From the NCBI GenBank assembly GCA_029204225.1, contig CM055114.1, positions 19,517,273 through 19,581,272 of the forward strand: a stretch of 64,000 nt of DNA. The letters run 5' to 3'. The stretch's first letter is position 1, and the number at the start of each line of letters is the position of its first letter. The stretch comes from Diphasiastrum complanatum. Its lineage: Eukaryota; Streptophyta; Lycopodiopsida; Lycopodiales; Lycopodiaceae. The position numbers and the translations under genes were made by a program. The notes beneath the pieces were generated by a model. It made no database searches. It had not been told where the DNA came from and saw only the letters and a list, made by a program, of their open reading frames with translations. This document shows, piece by piece, positions 1 to 13,100 of this stretch.

Positions 1-2160
1 AGACTGTTGCGACGCTTAGTGTATTTCTACAGAGTTGTTCTAAATGCTAATTCGTGGAAGTCCAAGTCTTCAATGATCTTCAAATAATTGAACTTAACAT
101 TTGAACTTGAAATATGATAGGATTGGTTACCCTTTGTTGGAGATCAGCCAGAAGTCCGTTGTAGAAGTTCTTCAAATAATTTGGCTGTCTAAGTTATGAT
201 TCCTACAAGTATCAGATGAGCAGACGTAGAACCAAAGTTGGTTTCACCTGATCCTAGATCAACGATCAATAGACGTGCAGGAAGAATCTTGAAATAGAAA
301 TTAGTCATTCACCAAGGAGGCAACTGTGGGCTTAATTTCCAACACCGTCGACAACATGAGCGAGTGACTTTATGGTAGAAGTACACCTAACATGTGGTTG
401 AAAACAATGGGAACTGCTGTGGCAGGCTCTCCCAACATATTGTTCAACACATACATCCTAAAAATCATCAATATTGGCAATTATCATGGTAGCAAGGGGT
501 CACATTTTGATGCAAGGTTGGTGGGTCATGGGTGTAAGTCCCAGCTCTAAAGCATCTGCCACCCTTCAATAAATGATGTGGTTCAATTTGCTTGTTGAAA
601 GATCATGCTATATACATTTCAATTGAAAGTATTCTAGATTTTGTTGTTAGTGCTATCAAAATGATTCCACCAAACCAGAAAGAGTGCTTCGACTTCTACT
701 TTTTGTTGAGATGTGTGAAGTTGACATCCATTAATTATGAAGTATTTATCCTTAAAATGTTTTTGTCTTCATGGCTTTACATGAATAACAACATTGATAT
801 TTATAGTTAGGTGGCATGGGCGAGATATTTTTACAATTTGAGAGGATATGAAGACCACAATATATGAAAGTAATATCTAGATAATTAACTAGGTCGTAGT
901 TTGTTAAGACACCATTAGTATGCTATATCCATAAGGCTATGTGTATATCTTATCTAGTCATGTCGTATATGAATTGTATAACATGACAATAATATTGAAT
1001 ACAAGGCATCGTCAAAGTTTTAACTGAACACTCCAATTTTCAAATTTTAAAAATATTACCATAACATTTTCTGAATAACTATTTTAGCTATATTTAAAAT
1101 ATTGTATATCAAAATATGTAGTACACATATTTCGTTAATATTTGTAATAGTATTATTAAACTTATATACAATTCTCACATCTATATCATACAATTTTATT
1201 GGTATTACTCAATATATCGATAAAAGATAATTGATATTACACTAATAGTATTAGTATTAATATTATATATAGTTCTAAGTATTATGGTGAATCAAATATT
1301 ATACAATAATTCAAATTGCAATATACTCTTACCAATCTTAGGGTGGTTTTAGACTATATTGCTTGGCAAGTCCCAAATTCAAAATCGAGTCCTCCCATTG
1401 GTCTAGGGAGGAAAAATGGGTCTCCCCCATTTCAAACTTAGCTCGAGTTGCCGCGAAGGGACAACTCTCTACATAGTTCTTCCTTGTATTCTTGTATCCT
1501 TATAAGGTGAGTATTTTTTAAGAGGACGAAGTTTATAGGCAACTGCAAAACTATCTTAAAATGGGCCATGTAAGGCCTTGTAAGCCCTCCCAGTTATTTT
1601 AGTTGATAAAAAAGACAGAGGCGCTAGTATGTGGCACATGAGGTTGTATGGGACCCATGCCACGTAGGGGAAACTCAAGCCCATTTTTGGAACCTAGGGA
1701 CATTGCCCGACATGCTGAGCTACCATGGACAACTTAACAAAAATGGACCAATCAGATTGTAGGGATTCAAACTAGCCAATCAGATTGCAGCCCTTTATTT
1801 GGCACTTGCCAACCAAGTTTGAAAGCGGGGTGGTCCATTGCCCCTCAACTCACTTGTCAAAATTCAAAAAATGGGTTGCAAGTCAAAGGGCCAGGCAAAG
1901 GGACTTGCCGTTAATCTGAAATCACCCTTAAATAAAAGAGGTGGATGGTGTAAACACTAACTTGTGACAAAGATATGTAGTAAAGGATAATGAATTGATC
2001 TCTAAAATATAAGGTTTTAGCAGTATGCAACATGTAACTAGTGCTTATATCATACACTTATGTTGGTATTATTTTATATATGATATAAGAATGCTTTTTG
2101 GTTTCCAAGGGGAGGCTCAAACTTGGGACCAAAGAAACTTTGGCTATCAAGCCAACCTGT
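1..2160. other. Intergenic region, no gene recognised
   Basis: No open frame here resembles a known protein. The 72-residue frame at 592-810 has no recognisable motif. The stretch 1020-1320 is very AT-rich. The only structured item I can support is the first copy of a dispersed repeat at about 383-573, listed separately. Confidence 0.6.
383..573. repeat. Dispersed repeat, copy 1
   Basis: This stretch aligns by eye with 2783-2989 in the same orientation. Both contain AACAYGTGGTTGA near the start, GTGGTAGCAAGGGG-like and TTGATGCAAGGTTGGT in the middle, and CCACCCTTC near the end. Divergence is considerable. The family is not recognised; it could be an LTR fragment or other old element. Confidence 0.6.
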
Positions 2161-2182
2161 GGGGTTGGGTTGGGTTGGGTTG

Positions 2183-2233
<51 letters not shown>
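2161..2233. repeat. (GGGTT)n plus (GA)n microsatellite
   Basis: About five GGGTT pentamers (2161-2187) run directly into an uninterrupted (GA)n tract (2188-2233). Long open frames on both strands here are artefacts of the repeat. Confidence 0.95.
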
Positions 2234-2235
<2 letters not shown>

Positions 2236-2782
2236 CATCCTTGAATGATGATATTGAATTGCTAACGTCTTCATAATATCGATTAGTAGAATACTTTTAA
2301 CCATATAGTAACATAATACAATGGTTCAATGTGTAGGTGTAGTATAATGTTCCCATGAAACTAGTACCAAGTGAGTTTTAACCCAGAGCCTTTCGGATGG
2401 ATTACAAATTACTTTTACACCTACCAAGCATCAGCTTTGCAAGAAGTTATCATTCTTATTTCAAGGACAAGTTTTATGTAGTAAGTTCTTTACTTAAACA
2501 TGAAGGGCTCTCTTTGGTAGTTAATCAACCCCTTGCCCTTCACAACTTTGCAACCAACATGATAAGGTCATGAATGGAAAGGGCTGTAGGAGGGAGGTCA
2601 AGAGCGTCATAGATTGCAGATCTTGTTCGACTCTTTGTCGAGAGCTTTGGTCAAATTTGGTGATCGACTTTAGTCCCTAGTGCTTTAGGACTTTGTGGCT
2701 AGTTGGATGGTCACAAACAAGGGGAGAGCTCAAGGAGAGAGGCTAGGGCCATGTGTTGGCAGTAGGAGCAGGCGACGTCATG

Positions 2783-2989
2783 TAGCCAACACGTGGTTGA
2801 CCGCCACATGGGGACTAGGCATGCCAAGCCGTCTCGGCCGACACATCACTCAGCCCACACATTTCCTACATCTTAAAGGTCAACAATACTGACAACTGTC
2901 GTGGTAGCAAGGGGCCGCACCTTGATGCAAGGTTGGTGAGCGACGAGTGTAAGCCCTAGGTCCTAAGGCATCCACCACCCTTCTATGAA
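2783..2989. repeat. Dispersed repeat, copy 2, next to GCS 5' end
   Basis: Second copy of the repeat at 383-573, same orientation. It ends about 220 bases before the GCS start codon, so it lies in or beside the GCS promoter or 5' leader. An ATG at its edge (2985) is in frame with GCS without an intervening stop. Confidence 0.6.
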
Positions 2990-3212
2990 GGCAGGCCTGC
3001 CAAGCCACTCACTTACGATCTCTCTCCCCCGGCTAAGACCATCCCAATTTAAGGGCAGGTCACATGTTCAAGTATTCACAGCCGGCCGACTGGATGTCTG
3101 GCCGTTCGTCTGCAGACGGGACGTGCCTCCTCAATATTATATTTGCGACATCTCCAGCACTTTTTGTGTGTGTTTTTGGTTTTGGATCGTAAGCGCGCGC
3201 CGATCTGAGGGC

Positions 3213-3308
3213 ATGGAGGCCGGGAGCTTGTGGCATTGCTTCGATGCATGGCTCTTCTGGCTGAGCGCTGCGTGCTGCCACCCCCTGGCAGTCTTCTTCC
3301 AGATCCAG
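3213..3308 (+). CDS. GCS: GCS exon 1 (residues 1-32)
   Basis: Encodes [10 protein letters not shown] through AVFFQIQ, the start of the N-terminal membrane anchor. The donor is CCAG|GTAAAC, phase 0. The open frame runs upstream to an ATG at 2985, but those 76 extra codons do not resemble the family. Confidence 0.9.
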
Positions 3309-6300
3309 GTAAACGAGAACAAAGAAAGTAATATTAATTCAAATGAGCTTTGTGAACAGTGATATTTTCATTCAATAGTTGTTGTCTTTAGATGCCAAAC
3401 CAAAAAAAAAGCTCTATCGATCAAAATGAAATGTTTGTACAGTGATTTTCATGGTGTAGTTCTTGTCTGTGGTTGCAAAGCCACAACAAAGTTCTTCCAA
3501 TCCAAATGAAACGTGTGAACTAGTTTTTACCTTTAAATGCAAAGCCAAAAAATGTTCTATAGATATGAACGAGCTGTGTGAACCTTGATTGTCATGGATT
3601 TTGCCAAACGGAAAGAGAAGTTCTATCAATCCATATGAACTTTTTGAACAGAGATTTTCATGGATTAGTTTTTGTCTTTAGATGCAAAAACACAACAAAG
3701 TCTGTCAATCCAAATGAAACATGTGAACGAATTTTTGCCTTTAGATGCAAAGCCAAAAAAAATGATCTATCAATCCAAGTGAGCTGTGTGAACCGTTATT
3801 TTCATGGACTAGTTTTTTTCTTTAGATGCACAGTGATATCATGGACTAGTTCTTGTCTTTTGATCCAGGCTATTTAGATTCTGCACTGTGCATCTACTGA
3901 TTTCAGCTGCAAAAGCAAAGCTCTATCCTCTGTGTTCTAGTAATATTTGTAAACTAGTTAATGTGAGGCATTATTTTGTAGCCAAAACAAAGTTTTAACT
4001 TTTATCCTTTTAAAGGAACTGTGTAAACAGTAATATTTGTATGCTAGCTGTTCCTGGGGCCGCATTATGCATATACTTATTTGAGTATGCAAAACTAAAA
4101 AAGTTCTATCCAGTCCGTGAACAGTGATGTCTATAAACTAGGCATTATTTTCCAAAATCGTATTTAGTTAGGCATTTATAAAAGCTATCTTGATTTTTAG
4201 TCTCTGACAGAGCTTATAAGGTATTTTATTCTTGCAGGGATGCCTGATTTATTTGACACTGGCAGCAGGTTGGGCTTATGCCTCCATCACCAGGTACTTT
4301 TCTTATTTCTCTGTGCATCTTGAATGTGCTTTTTCAATCAATCAAAGAATGATCAAATTTAAAAAATGAATAGAATAAAAAACTGTATGGAATAAGATTG
4401 TTTCATTTGGCTGGAACTTATGATTGGATCATAGGATTGCCAAACTAGCTCGAACTCATGATTTAGCCTCATTTTGTGTGGCTGAAATCTACAATCGGAT
4501 TGTACCACCAAACTAGTTCCAACTCCTGATTTAGCTATATGCCAGATGAATTTTAACGAATAAGGTTTTTTGACACATTGGCCTTTTGTAAATAATTTTG
4601 TGAACCATCCGGATACTGGCAGATATATGGGGTAGTGGATTACTTTATAGAGTCTGCGTGCTCCATGTTTGCCACCTACATTTGATACTTTTGTGTCTTT
4701 CCAATATTTTTTGCTTGATTCAAGACCGTTACTTTCTCACCTTGATCACCGACCCATGACTAATACCTTGCTTTGAATACAGCCATTGAGTTTACCTCCA
4801 CAGTCTCCCCCCTTTTCTGAAATGGAAGAAGGGTGCAGCTTGAAATAATTTGAGAACCAGTTTTAGGGTTTTAAAAATGGTAATTTTGATTGTTACTTAC
4901 AAGAAAATTGATTGAAGACAGAGCAGGTATTTTTATAGTTTATAGGCACTCTCTAATTTACAATCGATTTCAATCATTTAGAATGAAAGAGCAAGATGTG
5001 ATTTTGGATGACATAGGCGCTAATATTTTATTAATCAGCCCAAACCCTAAATCAATTCAAATTGGATGAACCAATTCGATTTGGAATTGTGGTTAGAATC
5101 CTAATGAATCAAAGAATGGGGAAATTATGGTTACCTCGTGCACCTCTATGTATGTCCCTTTACTTGAAACACTCCATTCAACACATTTTTTAACACTTGC
5201 TTGAGTTTCATGAGTTTCATTTCAAGTGATGAGTGACCTAGCTCTGATGTGAAGGATCCACATTGCTCATATTACGACCGGTTTGACACAAGATGAGAGC
5301 TTTCATCACTTTAGAAAAGGAGTTCTTGCAAAAGCTTTTTCTATACATAGTTTTTGGGGGCGATTTGAATTGGCCTGATTCGTCCATTTAAATTGGGAAA
5401 GAATCTACACAATCAAGTTTGAACCGTCAAATTGTTTTAGGTTCTAGTTTTGTTCCTAGCCTTCTGTGATAGCAAAGACAAGTGTTAGTTTAGGGTGGAT
5501 CAGGGTACAAGTACACTTGTGTATAGTGTAGACTTTAGTTTATCGGCTCCTTTCTCTTAATTGTTGATTCTTGAGTCACATATGTGAATATTCAGTAGCT
5601 TCAATACTTAGTTTTATAAGTTGTAACTTAACAAGATTGAACTTTGAAGTGCCGTTTGAAACTATTGAGTAGTGAGAGTAAGGGTTGCCTTTTTGCCACC
5701 TTGGTCACATCCACAACTATCTCTGCAACAAAGACATGGTTTGGACTTTATCTAATTGGGCTAGTCTATCATGAATTCAAATCTCTATGCTTTCACGAAT
5801 TATACAAGTCAAGTCCTCAGTAGTGCCTTAATTACCCTAGCCAAGTTAGTCATACCTCTCCTATTGAGGTAAAGGCTATCATTTCGTTCTTTCTTTATCT
5901 ACAGGGGGATGTAACTTGTGAAGACAACGAGTATCCATGTTAGTAGTTTGTCTAGTATGAACATGTATGTCACTTATCTTGGTATTCTCAAGCCTCATCT
6001 TCACTAGGGTCATTTAGTACATCCATTTCTCACCTTCTTGAGGGGACACATGATTATATTCGACAAACTTTATATCATGCTTATGTCAAAGGATGTAGTC
6101 GGGGCCCAAGGGGTTCATACTTGACTTTTGTAGGATACAATCTCTGGCGAGAGATGCATTTGGGACCCCAATCTTACCTTGATACTTAGACTCAAGATTA
6201 TCACATAGCCTTAGGTTCACTTTGGGATGGTTCATGCTTTTCTTCACTCCAGTTACATGTGGAATTTGGTTGCTCTAGGGTATTCCTTGAGAAAATAGGT

Positions 6301-7094
6301 TTGCCATATGTGTACTCTGGGCGAGATTGAGACGAAGTAGTATTCTAGTCTAAGGTTTTCTCCATATTATGAGATCAGAGGGAGGTATCAATATCTCTTT
6401 TGTGATCAACTAGTTACGCTTTGCTAATTGACATTCTGTGTTGATTAGAGATTGTAGCATTGATGATAGAGAGATTTTCTATTTGAGTGATATATGTTGC
6501 AACATCGACCTTGGCATGAGTACTATGCAACGTCGTATCACTTCCTTCCCTAGGTTTTGGCCTCGTGTAGACATAGAGGTGGAGTAAGAGGATGAGATGC
6601 CGTGCCTATCCCTTTCAAGCATTAGTCCCGAGACAACTTTGTCAAATACCAAGGCCTACACTACTGAGAGTTACACGAAGGACATCACACACTACACATG
6701 CCCTCCACGACCTATGTTATTAACTCTAGCTATTTGGTTCATGGAAAGTCTAGGTATGAGTTCCCTTATGGCTCTTTATTCAATTATGATCATCTATGTA
6801 TCTTTCAGACTTAGTCTACTATTGAATGTTATAGCTTTTTCCATGGAGATGTTTACGCTTTGTAAGTTAGACAATACTTGATATGTACTCTTCTAGTCTT
6901 ATGCTCCTTTGAGATCTCAAAGACAACAATAAAGTTTAGTTTGATTACTTAGTAGTAATCTACATGTACTTTCTTTATTGTTTTCGGAGACATTTTATAT
7001 GCTCCCGCCGATACCACACATTTGACATGTACCTTTTAGTCTTGTATGCCTTTTGGCATGGAATAGACATTAATAAAGCTTTCTTTCTCACGCG

Positions 7095-7175
<81 letters not shown>

Positions 7176-10100
7176 GCACCTACATTACATCGGGTGTTAC
7201 TATATAGAGCATATCTTGATCGAGCATGGCAGGGTTGGTTAGGGATCAAATCTGACTACTATCGGACTCACTTTCTGGAGTAGGATATGGTAGGTTTCTA
7301 GTCCTACCACACTGTTTGTATAAGGTCGACACTTCTTGACATAGAGATGACAAACCACTTGGATTCATGCTGTTGTTAGAGCTACTGTCCTACCATGAGA
7401 AGACACACATCTCACAGAAGACTTCCTTATATATATCTACTTGTGAAATTAGAATATATCCAATATCACAAATTTATATAGAGAAGTCAATGATGTCATT
7501 AGGTAAAGCAAGGTAAAGCTTAGAAACAATATACGAGCAACTCAAAAAGTCAAAGGATCTAAGTCAAAACAATAATATAAAATTCAATAAACAAAAAATC
7601 TTAGCCAAACGTCATTGCTTATGTCTCATCAGCACCCAAGCATAAGTTGCTAACTGGGTTTCAAAAGAATCCGGATTTCTCTTGATGATGTTAGCAACAT
7701 AATTTGGACATACCTTCAACAATAGTCTCCATTACATCTTTCTTCAACAACAAGAAGATATGATGACAACTTGTCCTACCATTACATGTGTAGACATATG
7801 TATTTGCATTATATTCATCTTAAATCTTAGCAATTATGTTCACATGTATCTTTTTCTTTATTGTTTTGAAGATATTTCTTTCTTTTTCTTTCTTGATGTA
7901 TCATGCAAGTTTTCTTGCAAAAATAGGATTCATGTGTACAAGAGATAGCCACTCATCACACATGACAACCATCGACAACCACTCTAGGTGAATTAGCTCT
8001 GGTACCCTGCTAAGATCCCAAGATGATGTAGTCTTAGGTTTTCATAACTTGCACAAGCAAGCCTTACCATTGGAAGAAACACACACACACACACAACCCT
8101 ATTAGGCACTTGTACGTAAAGGAGAAAGCACAATGACTTACGACAATCACACTTCCGGAGGGGAGAAGCCATGACAACGGACCCAACTCATGGTGCTCCT
8201 ACTTGTCTAACCTCATGGAACAGATCCCTAGTGACCTTATCCTCTTTACATACATTGCTTATGGGATAATTACAACGTGTTTACCGATAGTCACTTTCAC
8301 AAACTTTACCATTAGCTACCATCGGCCTCGCTAGAGGCACTCTAGCACCTCAAGCTCCTAAATTAAAGATGTGTGCCTTAATTGATACTTGCACTCCACA
8401 ATTATCATGCACATGCACATAGGCCTTGAAACAATGGTTAGCCAATGATAGACTAATCAATCAATAGATATATGTACAATAGATGAATCTAGACATGAGA
8501 AGATAATCATCAATATCCAACAAAAAGAAATGCAAACATTAGTGACCCCATTTTAGCTAATAAAGTGAATGATATGGTAAAATCATAAAAAAAACCAAGG
8601 ACTCTTACCACATAAAGATTAAGATTTTTAAAGAAAAGGGCAAACTAGTCCAATGACTCATGTATCTACGTTGAGAATTTTAAAGAAGCAAGCATAATGT
8701 GTTTTTTCAGGAGTCGTGAAATATGCAAAATACATGAAGGAGAAAAGAGAGGAAACAGTCTAGCCTTTCTTTACCCAAATGTTAAGGACTTAGATCACTC
8801 TGCTCAAAAAAATCTTCCTCGTGTGGCTATAGTGATGCCACTTAAGGGCGTTGGTGACCATAACCTTGGGAATTGGAGGAGCCAGGTATCATTTTTATGG
8901 ATTGTTGTCTCATAGTGTTACTAGTGTGCTCAATACATGCAAAACTATTAGGTGCTCTCGTTGTTGGACACTTAACAAAGCCAATATGTATGAGATGTGT
9001 AGGTTATTTCTCTCTATGGAGGCCATGTGGAGTTTATATTTGTCGTTGAGAGCACAAATGATCCAGCATATGAAGCTATTCATCAAATTTTACGTGAGCT
9101 TGAGGTAGGTCTATCTCTTCTTGTACTCATTTCACCATCTACACGTACTTGCGAATCCATTACTTATGTCTTGTGAATAATGCTCATTACTATAGCATGT
9201 GAAACACAAGGTATTTCATTTGATTTTGTGCTATTTCGAGGGCAAGCCATGAAAAATCAATTGATTTTCTTGTAGGGACAAGTGGAAGCAAAGGTACTAG
9301 TGGCTGGGTTATCAACCACTTGCAGCCAAAAGATTCATAATCAATTGGTAATTATGTCAAATCTTCCTATTGTTGTTCAATCAAGTATCGACTATGAATT
9401 TTAATATGAACCTTCTAGGACATGAAAATAAATCATACAAAGTGAAGATGAGCTAGCATGTTATTCATTTTGGTACCTATAGTTTACTTTTAGTAACCCT
9501 CAATATTTTTTTTCTTGAATTCGCTCCCCGTGGGACGGGCATCTAAACTAGGTGGGCAAGCAAGCACAATACATTATCACACTGTGTGTGGGCCAACCTA
9601 ACCCTCAAATTTTTGTCGTATGGTATTTTATACAACTACCAAGGTGGCTATCTTGCCAAGGAAGTGCCAACTAGCATCAACTCCTAACAAGGCTTGATTA
9701 GACAATATAGTGAGAGAAGCAACCATTATTAGGAGTCATGCTATAGAGTCCTTTATGGGCTTTTGCGTAGAATCCATTCTACCACATGGAGACTTCTCTT
9801 GCCTAAAATAAATCCATTTTAATCTAATAGGTCCCCTTTTTACTATTCCGGTTTAATCGTAGAGACACAAAACTGCCCCAGTATGAATCTGAGACCATGT
9901 GATAACCCCGAACATAAATAGTGTGGGATCTCTAGTACATTTGTCTAGAAGTTGGGTTTGACTCCCAACTGACCATGCCAGGCCGTCCATATAAGCTCTT
10001 TAGAGGACTCGTCTGATGTAGTCATGAGTACCTGAGGGAAGGGCAATGATGGAGATGTCAAGTGTGTCAAGGAGGCGAGCAACTTGAGAGAACCATGCCA

Positions 10101-13100
10101 ACAAATAGCCTTGACAATGTAAGCACTGGGATGATATAAGAACGGCTTGCGTATATCTCTGCTCATAGGTCTGAAACTCACTAACTCGTTGGATATAAGT
10201 GATGAGCTGGAGAATGGCAACGAGGTACATGGGTGGAACCGCAAACTCTGCAGGGATGATATGGTGTGGAATTGAGGTCTTAGCTCATATCATACGTGAG
10301 AGCATAGGTTTATGATCTACAAATCGAATAATACCATCCCTGTAGATCAACAGTTTTCCATTTGTTAAAGCCTCTTGTCTTACTTCTTCCCGTTCTTGAA
10401 TGCGAATGGAAGTAAGGTCTTCGTCCAGGTATATCCTGGTATCCAGCAGTTTCGATCTCTTACCTTGCACTTCACGACAATGCAATACATATGTCAAGCG
10501 TATGACAAGAGTATCTGGATCCTTCTTAGGCAGCCACGCAGTATCCATACCTTTGTTATTGTGCTGAAGAGTCTTCCAAAAACTTCTTCTTCACCAACAA
10601 CATCCTAGGAGTTCGTAATACCTCTGACCCAAAGATTAAGGGCTTTTTGCTCTCGCAAACAACTCTCAGTGAACAAAGCTGAGATAAATGAAGGTGAAGG
10701 AAGAGATGGAGGAATAGCAGTATTCAAATGTTTTAAGTACATCTGCCCAAGTCTGGATAACAGTATTATGTTGCTCCACCTGATTTTTAAGCTGCTGGAT
10801 TTTAGTGCGATTGCACAGCTTGGATCATCGATTCAAGAGAAACAAGTCTTTCTCGATAAGATATTCGTATGAACGTAGTTGATCTGCATGAATGACAGAT
10901 CAGGAAGGATGGAGGCAAAGATTCTTCTGGGGTATTTGGAGTCAAAGGAAGGGCTACAGTGGATTCACTATTAACAACCATAGGATCTAATGGAGAGATA
11001 GGGACTGCCATTGGCATCAAATGACAGAACATGCTAAGTGTAGCATCAGGCAATCCCAGGATCATGCCAGACATTATGCAGATCCACATAGACGGGATGT
11101 GCAGTTCTCTCCTAGTGAGAAAGTCTACTTGCAAGTCCCAGTTGACTCTAAAACCCTCAAAACATGAGTGTGTGCTAAGTTGTCTCCTAGGTATTGTGGT
11201 CCATTTTCCATCACCCGGAAACTAGGCGAAGTCACCTACGAGCTAGATCTCCCACGCAACAGTAAGGTTTTTCCAGTTTGCCATGTAAGTCAGCTACGAA
11301 ATGCCTTAGCTAGATCAAATAATCTGGTAGAAGGCTGGGGTAAATCTCTTCGTAATATGAACATCTCGTGTACCATCAGAGCAACACATCGTGGGTCCTC
11401 ATAGGCTACGAGAGAGCGTAGAGTGGTAGGCATGTCTCGAAACAGGCAATGATATCGCCCTCTGATCTCATAGTATACAGGGCACCGAAAGATAAAGCGC
11501 TCCTTAGAGTCCACCTCACCTAGAGAGCATAGCTGGCAAATCCGCTCCTCTCTAGGAATACCATGGAACCTCTCAGTCTCAATGGCTAGCTGATGAGAAG
11601 ACACCCTAAGTTGTCCCAGTGTGAATCTAAGGCAATGTGATAGTCCCGAATCTAGGTAGCGTGGCATGACCGGGGTCCCTGATGCATCCTGCTCTAGGAA
11701 ATGGGTCCGGTAGAAAGCTGGCTTAACCCCTAATTGGTTATGCCAAGTCCGCTCTAGATATGTGCGATAGAGGAATCGTCTGATATACTGATGGGTGCCT
11801 GAGGGAAGTTCTGTGATGGAGATACCATATGACTCAAGTAGGAGGTGAGATGCCTGAGAGAACCATGATAATCTGTAGCCCTGATCATGAAGATGTTGTG
11901 AGGAGGATAGTGCAACCTGTATGTATTGTCCGTCGATCTCTGGTAGCGCCTGTATCCTCTGGATATAGGTAATGAGTTGAAGAGCTGCCTCGATCTGTAT
12001 AGGTGGAACTGCAAACTCGGCCAGGAGAATCTCATGTGGAACAGAAGGCTTCGCTCGAATCAACTGAGCTAGCATGGTGGTCTGTAGTGAAAAGAGGGGA
12101 GACCTGTACACCATGCCTCTGCTGCATATCAAGCCGTGGGGGTGACAATGGTATCAAAGAGGCGACACTTACTGCGAGCATCCTGGATGGACTTCCGGAA
12201 ACAAAATCGCTCTAGCTGAACAAGGGAGGCATGTCCATTCCCCAGTCGGGTGGTGGCGGCCTGTCTCATGCTAAAAGTAGGACCTGTGAAAAGGACCCCC
12301 AGGTATGTGTAGGAAGGGACCTCCTCTAGAACTTGTCCACCCAAAGTAAGCTCATGTCGCTGCATGAATGCTCACGAAGTGCTGAAGACCATAACCTTGG
12401 TCTTTCCAATGTTCACTCCTAGGCCCCATCTGGTGCAAAACTCATGCAAGCAATCCAACTGTCGCTGTAGACCCTCTCTAGTCGGTGATACCAATACCAC
12501 ATCGTCGGCATAAAGGAGGATAGCAATCAAGATGTCCCCAAGCCTGCAACCAGCACCACCGCACTGTGTAATGACTCTCTCCAACTCATCAATATACAAG
12601 CCAAAGAGGACCGGTGGGAGGAGGGAGCAACCCTGCTTCACCCCAATAGTGCTCCAAATGTGATCAGATATGCCACTGCTATGCCGGAAACATCACAAGA
12701 CCCGCTCATAAAGTGCCATCACAGCAAGAACGATGTCGGTGGAGAAGCCGAGGTCTCGGAGTCTCTGGATGAGCAATGAGCGAGGAACAGAATTGAAGGC
12801 TTTCCTGAAGTCCACAAAACAATAGTAAACCCTCTCTCTCCTGTGCTTAGCCTCCTCAATCAAGGCCCGCAATGTGAAGATGTGATCTGCAGTATATTAG
12901 TGGGCTTGGAAACCTGCCTGATCCATGGCACGTAGTCTCCTAGTCTCTGCCTCTGAGCTCACAATAGACTGTAGTATAGTACCATATAGTTTCGCCAGGA
13001 CATGCCCAATCATGATGTTGCGGTAGTTACTCGGAATCATGGGGTCACCATTCTTATGGATGGGGTGGATAATGTTAGTGCACCAGGATGATGGGAAACT

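Noticed and set aside
2161-2187. Interstitial telomere repeat
   Set aside because: The unit is GGGTT, not TTTAGGG, and there are only about five copies.
3060-3322. Minus-strand frames over GCS exon 1
   Set aside because: They are antisense shadows of a GC-rich conserved exon.
6597-6881. 94-residue frame in intron 2
   Set aside because: It lies within the decayed LINE 3' region and has no independent similarity.
7097-7173. Long serine/leucine open frames over CT tracts (also at 2188, 14891, 34387)
   Set aside because: Microsatellites lack stops by composition; no flanking coding signal supports a protein.
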